Source: Candidatus Latescibacterota bacterium (GTDB lineage Bacteria; Latescibacterota; UBA2968; UBA8231). Taken from it: DNA of 13,907 nucleotides. Made by a program: the position numbers and the translations under genes. The stretch is taken from contig JAJDYK010000291.1 of the NCBI GenBank assembly GCA_022825185.1, positions 1-13,907 of the forward strand, written 5' to 3'. Below, piece by piece: positions 6,470 through 13,907 of this stretch. Under the pieces are notes generated by a model. The model was given only the letters and a program-made list of their open reading frames with translations, was not told the DNA's origin and ran no database searches. Within the stretch, counting starts at the first letter, position 1. Every line of letters begins with the position of its first letter.

Positions 6470-8023
6470 CTAACGCTTGTCAATATGACCTCGGGTCCAA
6501 TCGATCTGGACTCCTCCGTAGTGCCTCAACCGCTGGTCCTGCTGCATCCGGTAGCGCCCGCTCAGCACCCATCCCCGCCAAGCGACCGAGATCAGCGCGT
6601 ACCCACGCCAACCCGTGCCGTAGAGCGGGCGAATACTCACGGCCCCAGGCAAATCCACCTCGTATTCGTAAATCCGCGTCCAATACGAGTCCGTGCGGAA
6701 GCGGCTCACGTGCAAGGTCAGCCAACGCATCTTAAACCGCACGCTGCCCAGCAGTCCCCACTCGGCGCGGGCGGCGCGGTGCCAGCGCACCAATTCGCCG
6801 CGCCAGCGCCAAGCCCCCCGCTCCAAATCCAAACGCCATTTGTGACTGCGCTCTTGTGCCAACCGCTCGTCCGCCCAATGCGGCCGTAGGCGTCTCTGCC
6901 ACTGCCCGCGCATAGCCCAGTGGCGGCCCAACCGCTGCCGCATCTCTCCTCCCCAAGTGGCGTACGTAGCCGGCACCGGTATGAAGTAGGAGCGCGCCGG
7001 CCGGCGGTACACATCCACGTAGCCGCGCCAGCCCCGCCCGCTGACCTCGGCGACGCCACCCCGTTCGTTCTGCATGGCCGAAGTCCCCGGAGCCGCGCCA
7101 AAGAAGCTGTGGAACCCCGGCGCGTAGTAGCGGCCCAGCGTCCGCAGCCGCAGCCCCCCATACCGCCCTCGCAGTTCCCCGACCATCCCCCAGTGCCCCA
7201 TCCCATCGCCAGCCACCTCCAACGCCGCTCGGCCCCAATCCCATTCCACTCGCACATCCACAGCCCCCACGCGCTGCTCGTCGCCGACAAACCCCCAAGG
7301 CGTCCGCCCATTCCGGCGCAAATCGATACGGTGAGAAAAATCCAAGGCCAGCAGGGTCGTGCCCCACTGCCAATGCTCGCCGCGCCAGTGCAGCCGACCG
7401 CCGCCAGCCCGAATGCCCAGCAAGTCACGGCCGGCCACCTCGGTCGCGGTCACGTGATAGCCACTCTCGGGCAGCGACCACACCTGCCCCTGTTCGTCCA
7501 AGCGCCCATCCCGGCGCGTCCATCCCCCAAGTAGCATCCCACTCCACGCCCGCCCCTCGTAGCGCCACGCCGCGCCGCGCAGGGCGTGATTCTCCCCGCT
7601 AGAGCGATACCCCAAGCGCCGACTGTCTCCCGCTGGCATCCTCGGCGCAATACTCCCGCGCCGGTTGCGCCCAAACACCAAGCCCGCACCCGTGCCGGGC
7701 CGCAGGTCGCCGACGACCCATTCGGATTGCCGCCTCTGCACCGCGTAGTAAAACGTCCTAAAGTCGCTCCATCCTGATTCGCCCGGGTCGCGCTCAGCCA
7801 AGCCAAAAAACGCCTGTCCACTGACCGGCGAGACCTCCACCCGCTGATACAACTGCCACCGCTCCCGAGCCACTTCAGCCCCGCGCACCCGCCACCGCAC
7901 GGCTGCCGCATCTAGCCCTCCCAAGTCGTCCAACCGCCGCTCCAAATAGCCCGCGTCCTCCTCCCCCAAGTCCCCCTCGGCCCACACCGGGCCGACCAAT
8001 ACCAACACCCACAGTCGCCACAT
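6470..8023 (-). CDS. Outer-membrane barrel-like protein related to HHH-domain barrel family, without the HHH repeats
   Basis: This encodes 517 residues, with a signal peptide ending WVLVLVGPVWA. A strong aaaggagg Shine-Dalgarno lies about eight bases before the ATG. The mature protein is very rich in Arg, Trp, Tyr and Gly with alternating strands, as in a large outer-membrane barrel. The blocks VGDLRPGTGAGLVFG (104-118), YRSSGENHALRG (139-150) and SGYHVTATEV (187-196) resemble the barrel part of FCB proteins annotated as 'helix-hairpin-helix domain-containing'. In those proteins the barrel usually follows N-terminal ComEA-like HHH repeats. Here only a short acidic segment (about 16-40, EEDAGYLERRLDDLG) stands in that place. 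The C-terminus ends DKR rather than in an aromatic residue. The family assignment is from remembered motifs and is moderate; function is unknown, with DNA uptake or transport as speculation. A small-ORF/membrane-protein pair follows after 39 bp. Confidence 0.7.
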   Translation of the reverse strand: MWRLWVLVLVGPVWAEGDLGEEDAGYLERRLDDLGGLDAAAVRWRVRGAEVARERWQLYQRVEVSPVSGQAFFGLAERDPGESGWSDFRTFYYAVQRRQSEWVVGDLRPGTGAGLVFGRNRRGSIAPRMPAGDSRRLGYRSSGENHALRGAAWRYEGRAWSGMLLGGWTRRDGRLDEQGQVWSLPESGYHVTATEVAGRDLLGIRAGGGRLHWRGEHWQWGTTLLALDFSHRIDLRRNGRTPWGFVGDEQRVGAVDVRVEWDWGRAALEVAGDGMGHWGMVGELRGRYGGLRLRTLGRYYAPGFHSFFGAAPGTSAMQNERGGVAEVSGRGWRGYVDVYRRPARSYFIPVPATYATWGGEMRQRLGRHWAMRGQWQRRLRPHWADERLAQERSHKWRLDLERGAWRWRGELVRWHRAARAEWGLLGSVRFKMRWLTLHVSRFRTDSYWTRIYEYEVDLPGAVSIRPLYGTGWRGYALISVAWRGWVLSGRYRMQQDQRLRHYGGVQIDWTRGHIDKR

Positions 8024-8105
8024 AGTCCTTCCTCCTTTATCTGGACGCTTGCAACAACTGTGCCATGAGGCGGGTCAGTGGCGGGGGCAGTGGCTAGTGT
8101 ATCCT

Positions 8106-8134
8106 TTGATTCCCTATTCTGTTTCCTTTAGGTT
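8106..8134 (+). promoter_or_regulatory. Weak sigma-70-like promoter candidate for the nuclease gene
   Basis: TTGATT (8106-8111) and TAGGTT (8129-8134) are separated by 17 bases in the 162 bp divergent region between the barrel gene and the lipoprotein nuclease. This would give a leader of roughly 45 bases. Only four and three positions match the consensus hexamers, and promoter consensus in this lineage is not known. This is a tentative call. Confidence 0.2.
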
Positions 8135-8185
8135 ACAGTCCCAAGCAGGCAGTCGCCGAGACGGATTGGGCGTTTCCGTCCCCCA

Positions 8186-9037
8186 ATGAGACCATACATG
8201 AGAACCCGTAAATACACTATTCTGCTCGCCAATGTCCTGCTCATCGCCTGTGGCGACGACGATAATCCCGTTGAAGGCAGTAGGGACAACATCATTGAGG
8301 GGAGCCGTGGGCAGGGACAACTCGCCGCCGCGCAAGAGCACGATGGCGAGGACAATGCGATTGGGAATTCAGAGAGTCATTGGCGGGGGATTGAGATCCG
8401 GCCCGAAAGTAGATGTTCCCCTTATGATCGCAGCGACTATCGCTACCCGCAGTCCGTCGAGCTTGTCATTATCGAAGAGCTCGGTGGTATATACAGCCCG
8501 TACACTGGGCGCTGTTTTTCTGGCCGGAGGGAAACGGACATTGAGCACATCGTCGCGCTTTCCGAGGCGCACGACAGTGGGCTATGCGAGTCTGTTCCCA
8601 ATATCATGCAGCTACGTCAAACCTTTGCTTCCGATCCGCTCAATCTGACGCTTGCAAGCCCCGACTTAAACCGCGGCCGCAAGCGGCACTACGATGGTGC
8701 CGAATGGATGCCGCCCATGAATCAGTGCTGGTTTGCGCATCGCATCGTTGACGTGCGCAGGAAATATGACCTCACTATTGACCGCCGGGAGGCGGAAGCA
8801 CTGGAGCGCATACTTGCGGCCTGTGCCTCTGTCGAGATGGAGTCTATTGATTGTGCGTCGGAGCTCTCGGAAGTTAGGCTGGCAAGCTCAGACGCGCTTC
8901 GCGAGTATGACGATGACGGCAACGGGCGCATCACTTGCGCGGAGGCACGCCGCCACGGCATAGCTCCGGTGCCGCGCAACCATCCGGCTTATCCATTTAT
9001 GAACGACGGAGATGGCGACGGCGTCGTATGCGAATGA
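8186..9037 (+). CDS. Predicted lipoprotein nuclease: HNH/DUF1524-type domain plus C-terminal Excalibur motif
   Basis: This encodes 283 residues. The N-terminus has basic residues, a hydrophobic run and a lipobox LIAC with Cys22, followed by an Asp-rich, low-complexity linker to about residue 65. The nuclease region (about 75-212) reads YTGRCF, then DIEHIVALSEAHDSG (H121), ASDPLNLTLAS (N153), LNRGRK (N162), WMPP and a CWFAHR helix. This is the pattern of secreted HNH proteins of the DUF1524/GmrSD C-terminal family. The end (about 241-283) has DDDGNGRITCAEA and DGDGDGVVCE, the Excalibur calcium-binding motif. At least seven cysteines in the mature part suit a disulfide-bonded extracytoplasmic protein. 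ATG 8186 is used; an in-frame ATG at 8198 would also leave a valid lipoprotein signal, and neither has a good Shine-Dalgarno. It probably cuts nucleic acid at the cell surface, for nutrition or defence. Confidence 0.83.
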   Translation: MRPYMRTRKYTILLANVLLIACGDDDNPVEGSRDNIIEGSRGQGQLAAAQEHDGEDNAIGNSESHWRGIEIRPESRCSPYDRSDYRYPQSVELVIIEELGGIYSPYTGRCFSGRRETDIEHIVALSEAHDSGLCESVPNIMQLRQTFASDPLNLTLASPDLNRGRKRHYDGAEWMPPMNQCWFAHRIVDVRRKYDLTIDRREAEALERILAACASVEMESIDCASELSEVRLASSDALREYDDDGNGRITCAEARRHGIAPVPRNHPAYPFMNDGDGDGVVCE

Positions 9038-9119
9038 ACCATCATCCGGCTCAAATCGTCGCTGGCCGTATTCTATCGGAGTCTGTACCGTTATTTTATC
9101 TGAGACTTGGAGGATCGCG

Positions 9120-9329
9120 ATGAAAGAAATAGGCATTTCCGAATTCAAGGCGAAGTGCATCGACGAATTGAAGAAGGTGCAACAGACGGGGGAACCGCTC
9201 CTCGTGACCTTGAACAAACGGCCCATAGCCACGGTCAATCCATACCGCGAAGAAAGCCGCTCAAACAGAGAGCTAGGCAAACTGCGCGGCCGGATGACCA
9301 TCCACGGCGACATCGTTCATACTGATTAG
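9120..9329 (+). CDS. Phd/YefM-family antitoxin, apparently without toxin
   Basis: This is a 69-residue protein beginning MKEIGISEFKAKCIDELKKV, the N-terminal DNA-binding half typical of Phd/YefM antitoxins. The family's TGEPLLVTLNKRPIATV core follows, then a C-terminal tail LGKLRGRMTIHGDIV (52-66) that normally wraps the toxin. The tail style is that usually paired with PIN-domain VapC toxins. ATG 9120 is chosen because ggagg lies just upstream and the family begins here; a longer in-frame ATG at 9012 would overlap the nuclease gene and add unrelated sequence. In the 157 bp before the next gene no ORF with PIN or RelE/Doc features is visible. The protein would normally bind its own promoter as a repressor. 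It may be an orphan or the remnant of a toxin-antitoxin pair. Confidence 0.85.
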   Translation: MKEIGISEFKAKCIDELKKVQQTGEPLLVTLNKRPIATVNPYREESRSNRELGKLRGRMTIHGDIVHTD

Positions 9330-9486
9330 CTTATTCCAATCTACTCTCGCTCGACGCACGCAGTTGAGAAAGTCGAACACAGAGATCGCAATCCTCGCCC
9401 TCGCGGCCCTGCAAGTCTTCGCTGCCTCAGTGACGCCAAAATGACGCAAGTTACCTGTAAGCCCAACCCCACAAGGAGCACCCCAC
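9330..9486. other. Intergenic region after the orphan antitoxin
   Basis: These 157 bases contain no ORF with a plausible start and ribosome binding site apart from the aaggag serving the next gene. The position is where a cognate toxin would be expected. A start-less open frame from 9325 to about 9443 (LRKSNTEIAILALAALQVF and similar) shows no PIN, RelE or Doc feature. No terminator hairpin or clear promoter was seen. Confidence 0.5.
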
Positions 9487-10305
9487 ATGAAACTCACCAC
9501 CTGTAACGAGTACTTCACCGACTGGCCCATCGAAGAGGTCTTCTCCTACGCCGCCGACCTCGGATACGAAGCCGTCGAAATCGCCCCCTTTACCCTCGCC
9601 GACAGCGTCGCAGACATCCCCGCGTCGCGCCGCGCCCAAATCCGCGCGGCCGCCGAACGCGCTGGCGTGGAAATCGCCGGCCTACACTGGCTCTTGGCCA
9701 GCCCCGACGGGCTGTACATCACCCATCCCGATCCAGCCATCTACCAGCGCACCTGCGCGTACTTCAAGGAGCTAGTCCAATTCTGCGGCGACCTCGGCGG
9801 CCAAGTGATGATCATTGGCTCGCCCATGCAGCGCAACGTGCAGGAGGGGTGGGATTACCAAGAGTGCTGGAACCGCATGCGCGGGGCGTTTGAAGGCAGC
9901 TTGGAGTTAGCCGAGCAGCACGGCGTCTATCTCTGCATCGAGTCCCTGAGCAAAGAGCAGACGAACATCATCACCACCTGTGCAGAAGCGCGCAAAATGA
10001 TCGCCGAGATCAATCACCCGCACTTCCAAACCATGGTCGATGTATGTTCCGGCTCGACCGAAGAAATTCCCGTCGCCCAGCTTTTGCGCGACTCCGGCGA
10101 GCACCTTTACCACGTCCACGTCAACGACGCCAACAAGCGCGGCCCCGGCTTTGGCAACACCGACTTCGCCAGCGTCATACGGACGCTCAAGGACCTGGAT
10201 TATCAGCGCTACGTCTCAGTGGAAGTGTTCGATTTTAACCCAGATCCGCGCACCATTGCCGCCGGCAGTTTGCACTACCTCAAGGGCCTTGCCGACGCCC
10301 TGTAA
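9487..10305 (+). CDS. Sugar phosphate isomerase/epimerase family TIM-barrel protein
   Basis: This is a 272-residue cytoplasmic protein of the xylose-isomerase-like TIM-barrel (AP_endonuc_2) superfamily. The four metal ligands expected for the ketose 3-epimerase type are visible at strand ends: E152 (LCIES), D185 (MVDVC), H211 (HVHVND) and E246 (SVEVF). The N-terminus has the usual KLTTCNEYF and YEAVEIAPF strands, and GLHWLL lies at 66-71. aaggag lies about eight bases before the ATG. It likely isomerises or epimerises a sugar or inositol-type substrate; the actual substrate cannot be read from the sequence. A VOC-family protein and an S9 peptidase follow on the same strand, so it may be part of a short catabolic operon. 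Confidence 0.9.
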   Translation: MKLTTCNEYFTDWPIEEVFSYAADLGYEAVEIAPFTLADSVADIPASRRAQIRAAAERAGVEIAGLHWLLASPDGLYITHPDPAIYQRTCAYFKELVQFCGDLGGQVMIIGSPMQRNVQEGWDYQECWNRMRGAFEGSLELAEQHGVYLCIESLSKEQTNIITTCAEARKMIAEINHPHFQTMVDVCSGSTEEIPVAQLLRDSGEHLYHVHVNDANKRGPGFGNTDFASVIRTLKDLDYQRYVSVEVFDFNPDPRTIAAGSLHYLKGLADAL

Positions 10306-10364
10306 CGCTTGACAGTAGCGCCCTTTTTGCGAACTTTCGGGCTTTCACAAAGAAAGGATTTCTC

Positions 10365-10733
10365 ATGCCCAACTACACCCTGAACCACGTCCACCACGAA
10401 GCCGTCGACGTCCACGCCGCGGTTGACTGGTACAAAAAGCTCTTCGGTGCCACCAGCGATCCGCCCTTTGAGCGCGGCGGTGCGACTTGGGTGCCAGTCC
10501 ACATCGGCGCGGTGCAAATCACCGTCACGGACCGCGAGTTTGCTCCCATGGAATTGGGGCGCTACCAAGGCTACGACCACATCGCCCTCACCTCCGACGA
10601 TTTCGACCAAACCCTCGCCGACATCGCCGAGCTCGGCGTCGAGATCTGGATGGGGCCGGTCGCGCTCGACGACGGCAACCGCATCGTCTTCATCAACGGC
10701 CCAGACAACGTCAAGATTGAGCTGATGGAGTAG
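10365..10733 (+). CDS. VOC (glyoxalase/dioxygenase superfamily) protein
   Basis: This is a 122-residue single-domain vicinal-oxygen-chelate protein with two beta-alpha-beta-beta-beta halves. The first half carries NHVHHEAVDVHAAVDWYKKLFG, and the second carries YDHIALTSDDFDQTL and ends in VKIELME. By alignment of motifs with glyoxalase I the metal ligand positions fall on H8, Q51, H72 and E119, so Gln replaces the more usual acid at the second position. An aaagga ribosome binding site precedes the ATG, 59 bp after the epimerase stop. Only 7 bp separate its stop from the S9 peptidase. The substrate is unknown; it could be a lyase, isomerase or dioxygenase-like enzyme acting with the epimerase. 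Confidence 0.87.
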   Translation: MPNYTLNHVHHEAVDVHAAVDWYKKLFGATSDPPFERGGATWVPVHIGAVQITVTDREFAPMELGRYQGYDHIALTSDDFDQTLADIAELGVEIWMGPVALDDGNRIVFINGPDNVKIELME

Positions 10734-10740
10734 CGCTAAG

Positions 10741-12618
10741 ATGGAAGTCCGCCCCTTCGGCCTGTGGCCCAGCCCCCTCTCGCCCGACGAGTTGGCCAAC
10801 TCCACGCGCCTCCGCGATGTGGCGTGGGATGCCGACGGCCGCACCCTCGTCTGGCTGGAGGGACGTGGGCCAAAGGGCGTGCTCGTCTGCCAAGGACCGG
10901 GCGCTGCCCCGCGCGACCTCAACACCGCGCTCTCGGTGCGCGCTCAAGTCGGCTACGGCGGCGGTGACTTTGCTGTATCCCGCTGCCACGCGTATTTCGC
11001 CGAGCACGGCGGCCGCCTCTACCGCCAGCCGCTAGCCGGCGGCCCAGCTCAGCCGATCACTCCCGAGTTTGGCCATGCCGCGTCTCCCGCGCCTGCGCCA
11101 ACCGGGCGTCATCTCGCGTACGTCCACACGTACGAGGACCGCGACACATTAGCTATCGTCGATGTCGCCGGATGCTCTTGGCCGCAAATCCTTGCGGAAG
11201 GAGCCGACTTCTACATGCAGCCAGCCTGGCATCCCAGAGGCGACCGCTTGGCCTGGATCGAGTGGGATCATCCGCAGATGCCTTGGGACGGCACCCGCCT
11301 AGTGCTGGGCCAGCTTGCGCGCAGCCGCCACGGGCTGCCCAGCCTGCGCACAACCGAGGTACTCGCCGGCGACGCAGACACCGCCATTGCCCAGCCTTGC
11401 TTTTCGCCTGACGGCCGCTATTTGGTCTATGCCTCGGACGAGCGCGGCTACAGCAACCTCTGGTGCCGCGACCTCGCCAACGGGGACACGCGCTGTCTGT
11501 ACGAGGACGCCAACGACGTCGCCACTCCCGCCTGGGCACAGGGCATGAGGGCATTCTCGTGGGCTGCGGATAGCCGCACCTTGTATTTCGTGCGCAGCGA
11601 AAACTCCCAGCGCTTAGCATACGCGCTCGATTTCGCCAGCGGAGAGGTCGCCAAGGTCGAGGCCCTATCCGCCTACACCCACATCGAACAGCTCGCCGCG
11701 GCCCCGCGCGGCAAGGGCTTGGCCTGCATTGCCTCGGCCAGCGCAATCCCCGCCCGCATCGTCGCTGGTACCGCCAGCCAAGTAACAATCCGCGCCCGCT
11801 CCGCCAGCGAGTCGCTTGCCCCGGCCGATCTCTCCACGCCCGAGCCAGTCTCTTGGGCCACCGAAGACGCCACGCAAGTTCACGGGCTGTACTATCCTCC
11901 GGCCAACCGCGACTTCACCGGCCAGGGCCGACCACCGCTGATCGTGGCCGTCCACGGTGGCCCCACCGGTCAGATAGAGACCGGCTTTGAGGGCAGCCAC
12001 CAATACTTTGCCACTCGCGGCTGGGCTGTCCTCGACGTGGATTATCGGGGCAGCACCGGCCACGGGCGCGCCTATATGACCGCCCTGCGCACCCAGTGGG
12101 GCCTGCTCGACGTGACAGACGCCATCAGCGGTGCCCAGCACCTCGTCTCCAGCGGCCTCGCCGACCCAGAGCGCCTCGTCATCATGGGTGGTAGCGCCGG
12201 TGGCTACACGGTTTTGCGGGCGCTCACCACGCGGCCCGGCTTCTTCCGCGCTGGCATCTGCCTCTACGGCGTGGCCAACCTGTTCACCCTCGCCGCAGAC
12301 ACCCACAAATTTGAATCCCGCTACCTCGATTCCATGATCGGCCCGCTGCCTGCAGCGGCTGATGTCTATCGCGACCGCTCTCCGGTCTATGCCGCCGACC
12401 AGCTACGCGACCCAATCGCCATCTTTCAGGGAACAGACGACCAAGTCGTGCCACCGGCCCAAGCCGAGGAGATCGCGGCCTCGTTGCGCCGCCGCAACAT
12501 ACCACACGTCTATCATCTGTACGAAGGCGAGGGCCACGGCTGGCGCAAACCCGAGACCGTGCGGGCCTTCTACCAAGCCTGCGATGCCTTCCTCCGTCAA
12601 CACGTCCTCTTCGCCTAA
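10741..12618 (+). CDS. S9 family (prolyl oligopeptidase-type) serine peptidase
   Basis: This is a 625-residue protein with an N-terminal beta-propeller made of TolB/WD40-like repeats (about 25-370; for example [20 protein letters not shown] and [13 protein letters not shown]) and a C-terminal alpha/beta-hydrolase (about 375-625). The hydrolase has the oxyanion-hole motif [21 protein letters not shown], the nucleophile in GGSAGGY (S485), the acid in GTDDQVVP (D567) and the His in GEGHGW (H599). These are the acylaminoacyl-peptidase/DPP-type S9 hallmarks. No signal peptide is present, so it is likely cytoplasmic and cleaves short peptides that pass the propeller gate. The start follows the VOC stop by 7 bp, with ggag from that gene's last codons in place as a Shine-Dalgarno, which suggests coupling. 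The exact specificity (prolyl, acyl-aminoacyl or dipeptidyl) is undetermined. Confidence 0.93.
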   Translation: MEVRPFGLWPSPLSPDELANSTRLRDVAWDADGRTLVWLEGRGPKGVLVCQGPGAAPRDLNTALSVRAQVGYGGGDFAVSRCHAYFAEHGGRLYRQPLAGGPAQPITPEFGHAASPAPAPTGRHLAYVHTYEDRDTLAIVDVAGCSWPQILAEGADFYMQPAWHPRGDRLAWIEWDHPQMPWDGTRLVLGQLARSRHGLPSLRTTEVLAGDADTAIAQPCFSPDGRYLVYASDERGYSNLWCRDLANGDTRCLYEDANDVATPAWAQGMRAFSWAADSRTLYFVRSENSQRLAYALDFASGEVAKVEALSAYTHIEQLAAAPRGKGLACIASASAIPARIVAGTASQVTIRARSASESLAPADLSTPEPVSWATEDATQVHGLYYPPANRDFTGQGRPPLIVAVHGGPTGQIETGFEGSHQYFATRGWAVLDVDYRGSTGHGRAYMTALRTQWGLLDVTDAISGAQHLVSSGLADPERLVIMGGSAGGYTVLRALTTRPGFFRAGICLYGVANLFTLAADTHKFESRYLDSMIGPLPAAADVYRDRSPVYAADQLRDPIAIFQGTDDQVVPPAQAEEIAASLRRRNIPHVYHLYEGEGHGWRKPETVRAFYQACDAFLRQHVLFA

Positions 12619-12632
12619 AGCTCGCCCAAAGG

Positions 12633-12643
12633 AGCATCTCTTG
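12633..12643 (+). promoter_or_regulatory. Ribosome binding site and TTG start of gatB
   Basis: aaaggag (ending at 12634) precedes a TTG codon at 12641 by six bases, and the reading frame from this TTG begins [14 protein letters not shown], exactly the GatB N-terminus. No ATG lies between the previous stop (12618) and this point in frame. The next in-frame ATG (codon 9) would delete the first conserved strand, so TTG is the start. Confidence 0.8.
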
Positions 12644-13907
12644 CCCTACGAAACCGTCATCGGCATGGAAGTCCACGTCGAGTTGCAAACCGCCTCCAAG
12701 ATGTTTTGCGCCTGCGCGGCCGATCACTTTCAGGTGGCGGCCAACGCCCACATTTGCCCGGTGTGTACCGGCCAGCCCGGGGCCTTGCCCGTGATCAATG
12801 GCCGCGCCGTCGAGCTGACGGTTATGACCGGCATGGCCCTCCATTGCCAAGTCAAGCCCCGCAGCGTCTTTGCGCGCAAAAACTACGTCTATCCCGACCT
12901 GCCCAAGGGCTACCAGATCTCGCAGTACGAGCAGCCCCTGTGCGAGAGCGGCTGGATCGAGATCGACGGCGAGCGCGGCCCCAAGCAAATCGGCGTCGTC
13001 CGCGTCCACCTCGAAGAAGACACCGGCAAGCTCCAACACGCCGGCAGCTCCAGCCTGATCGACTACAACCGCGCCGGCGTGCCGCTGATGGAAATCGTCA
13101 CCGATTCCTCGCTCCGCTCGGCCGACGAGAGCTATGCGTACCTGACCCAAATCCGCCAAATCGTCCGCTACCTAGGCGCGTCCTCCGGCGACATGGAGAA
13201 AGGGGCCATGCGCTGCGAGGCCAACATCTCGATCCGGCCTGTGGGCAGCCGCGAATTGGGCACCAAGGTCGAGGTCAAAAACCTCAATTCCTTCCGCGCC
13301 GTGCGCAGCGCCATCGCCTATGAAGCCGAGCGCCAGCAACAGATCATCGAAGCCGGCGGCCACGTCCAGCAAGAGACCATGGGCTGGGATGAACGCGCCA
13401 ACATCACCCGTCCGCAGCGCAGCAAAGAGACCTCAGACGACTACCGCTACTTCCCAGAGCCAGACCTGCTCGTCGCCGAGTTAGACGACGAGTGGATCAA
13501 TAGAGCCCGAACCAGCTTGCCCGAACTACCCGCAGCCAAAGCCACACGCTTTGCCGACACCTACGGACTCAACCCCCAAGAAGTCGCCGCTTTGGTCGAA
13601 GACCATGCCGTGGCCGCGTATTTCGAAGAGGCTGCACAAGTACAAGGCGCAGATCCCAAGCAGGTGGGCAACTGGATCACCGGGGAAATTTTCCGCCGCC
13701 TCAACGCCGAGGGCCGGTCGATTGAAGACGTCGAGGTCCAGCCAGCCGCGCTGGTCGAGTTGCTCGCCTTAGTCAAAAAGGGCACGATCAACCAAAACGC
13801 GGCCCGCGAAGTCTTTGGCCAACTGTGGGAACAGGGCGGCTCGCCCACCGAGATCGTCGCCGCGCGCGGCCTCGGGCAAATCTCCGACAGCGGCGAACTC
13901 GACCAAG
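12641..13907 (+). CDS. gatB: Aspartyl/glutamyl-tRNA amidotransferase subunit B, 3' end cut by window
   Basis: This is subunit B of the GatCAB complex, which converts Glu-tRNA(Gln) and Asp-tRNA(Asn) to the amidated forms by activating the tRNA-bound acid with ATP and ammonia from GatA. The 422 codons seen cover the cradle domain, with GMEVHVEL (E10, H12), the cysteine set C23, C25, C39 and C42 that fits a zinc site, and [65 protein letters not shown] and [11 protein letters not shown] follow. The helical and YqeY-like tail domain (from about 345) is present up to [13 protein letters not shown]. About 50-60 residues are missing beyond the window edge. GatA and GatC are not in view. It lies 22 bp after the S9 peptidase and starts with TTG. 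Confidence 0.97.
   Translation, partial: MPYETVIGMEVHVELQTASKMFCACAADHFQVAANAHICPVCTGQPGALPVINGRAVELTVMTGMALHCQVKPRSVFARKNYVYPDLPKGYQISQYEQPLCESGWIEIDGERGPKQIGVVRVHLEEDTGKLQHAGSSSLIDYNRAGVPLMEIVTDSSLRSADESYAYLTQIRQIVRYLGASSGDMEKGAMRCEANISIRPVGSRELGTKVEVKNLNSFRAVRSAIAYEAERQQQIIEAGGHVQQETMGWDERANITRPQRSKETSDDYRYFPEPDLLVAELDDEWINRARTSLPELPAAKATRFADTYGLNPQEVAALVEDHAVAAYFEEAAQVQGADPKQVGNWITGEIFRRLNAEGRSIEDVEVQPAALVELLALVKKGTINQNAAREVFGQLWEQGGSPTEIVAARGLGQISDSGELDQ

Noticed and set aside
6718..7534. Long ORFs in other frames across the barrel gene, both strands
   Set aside because: Compositionally odd (Cys/Trp/Gly-rich or Pro/His/Arg-rich) and without signal peptide or motif; the barrel frame has a strong Shine-Dalgarno, a signal peptide and recognisable blocks.
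9012..9329. Longer 105-codon version of the antitoxin
   Set aside because: The extension overlaps the nuclease gene and is unlike the Phd/YefM family, which begins at the ATG 9120 that has ggagg upstream.
9273..9530. An 85-codon minus-strand ORF as a possible missing toxin
   Set aside because: It is antisense, overlaps the antitoxin 3' end and the epimerase start, lacks a ribosome binding site and shows no PIN, RelE or Doc motif.
10309..10345. TTGACA and a GCCC/GGGC pairing between the epimerase and VOC genes
   Set aside because: TTGACA has no acceptable -10 box at the right spacing and the pairing is only four bases, so neither a promoter nor a terminator can be supported.
12284..13159. 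A 291-codon minus-strand ORF across the end of the peptidase and the start of gatB
   Set aside because: It spans two clearly real genes antisense and has no family features.

Overview
The window is a GC-rich bacterial chromosomal segment. It encodes Gram-negative envelope proteins: two small beta-barrel candidates ending in Phe, a larger barrel-like protein, and a secreted protease. The protease ends in a 'LGQNYPNPFN' plus FlgD-like tail, which is characteristic of the Fibrobacteres-Chlorobi-Bacteroidetes (FCB) superphylum and its uncultured relatives such as Latescibacteria, Zixibacteria and KSB1. Together with the sugar-isomerase/VOC/S9-peptidase cluster, this suggests an uncultivated FCB-group lineage, possibly Latescibacterota-like. 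That placement is an inference from protein style, not from a marker gene.

Layout. Bases 1-80 hold a short palindromic repeat element ending in gtaggggc/gcccctac; a single related unit sits near 5661. At 121-1356 (+) two tandem paralogous small outer-membrane-type proteins lie head to tail. A long minus-strand block follows, read from 8023 down to 1413: a barrel-like outer-membrane protein, a previously uncalled 33-residue small ORF overlapping a 207-residue multi-pass membrane protein, an M6-type secreted metalloprotease with a beta-helix and sorting tail, and L-aspartate oxidase (NadB), whose start overlaps the protease stop (ATGA).

From 8024 the direction switches. A divergent intergenic region leads to a predicted lipoprotein with an HNH/DUF1524-type nuclease domain and a C-terminal Excalibur calcium-binding motif. 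Next comes a stand-alone Phd/YefM-type antitoxin with no recognisable toxin beside it. From 9487 to the window end there is a co-directional metabolic block: a sugar phosphate isomerase/epimerase with a complete metal-binding quartet, a VOC-family protein, an S9 prolyl-oligopeptidase-type peptidase, and GatB of the tRNA amidotransferase. GatB starts at TTG and is cut by the window edge.

The block 9487-13907 has short gaps (59, 7 and 22 bp) and may be one transcript. The nuclease/antitoxin stretch and the small-ORF/membrane-protein pair look less GC-rich than the metabolic genes, which would fit accessory DNA. No tRNA, rRNA, CRISPR array, transposase or phage gene was seen, and no complete, recognisably new multi-gene system could be demonstrated. 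The best candidates for novelty are the surface nuclease, the small-ORF/membrane-protein pair, the barrel protein lacking helix-hairpin-helix repeats, and the protease-nadB coupling.
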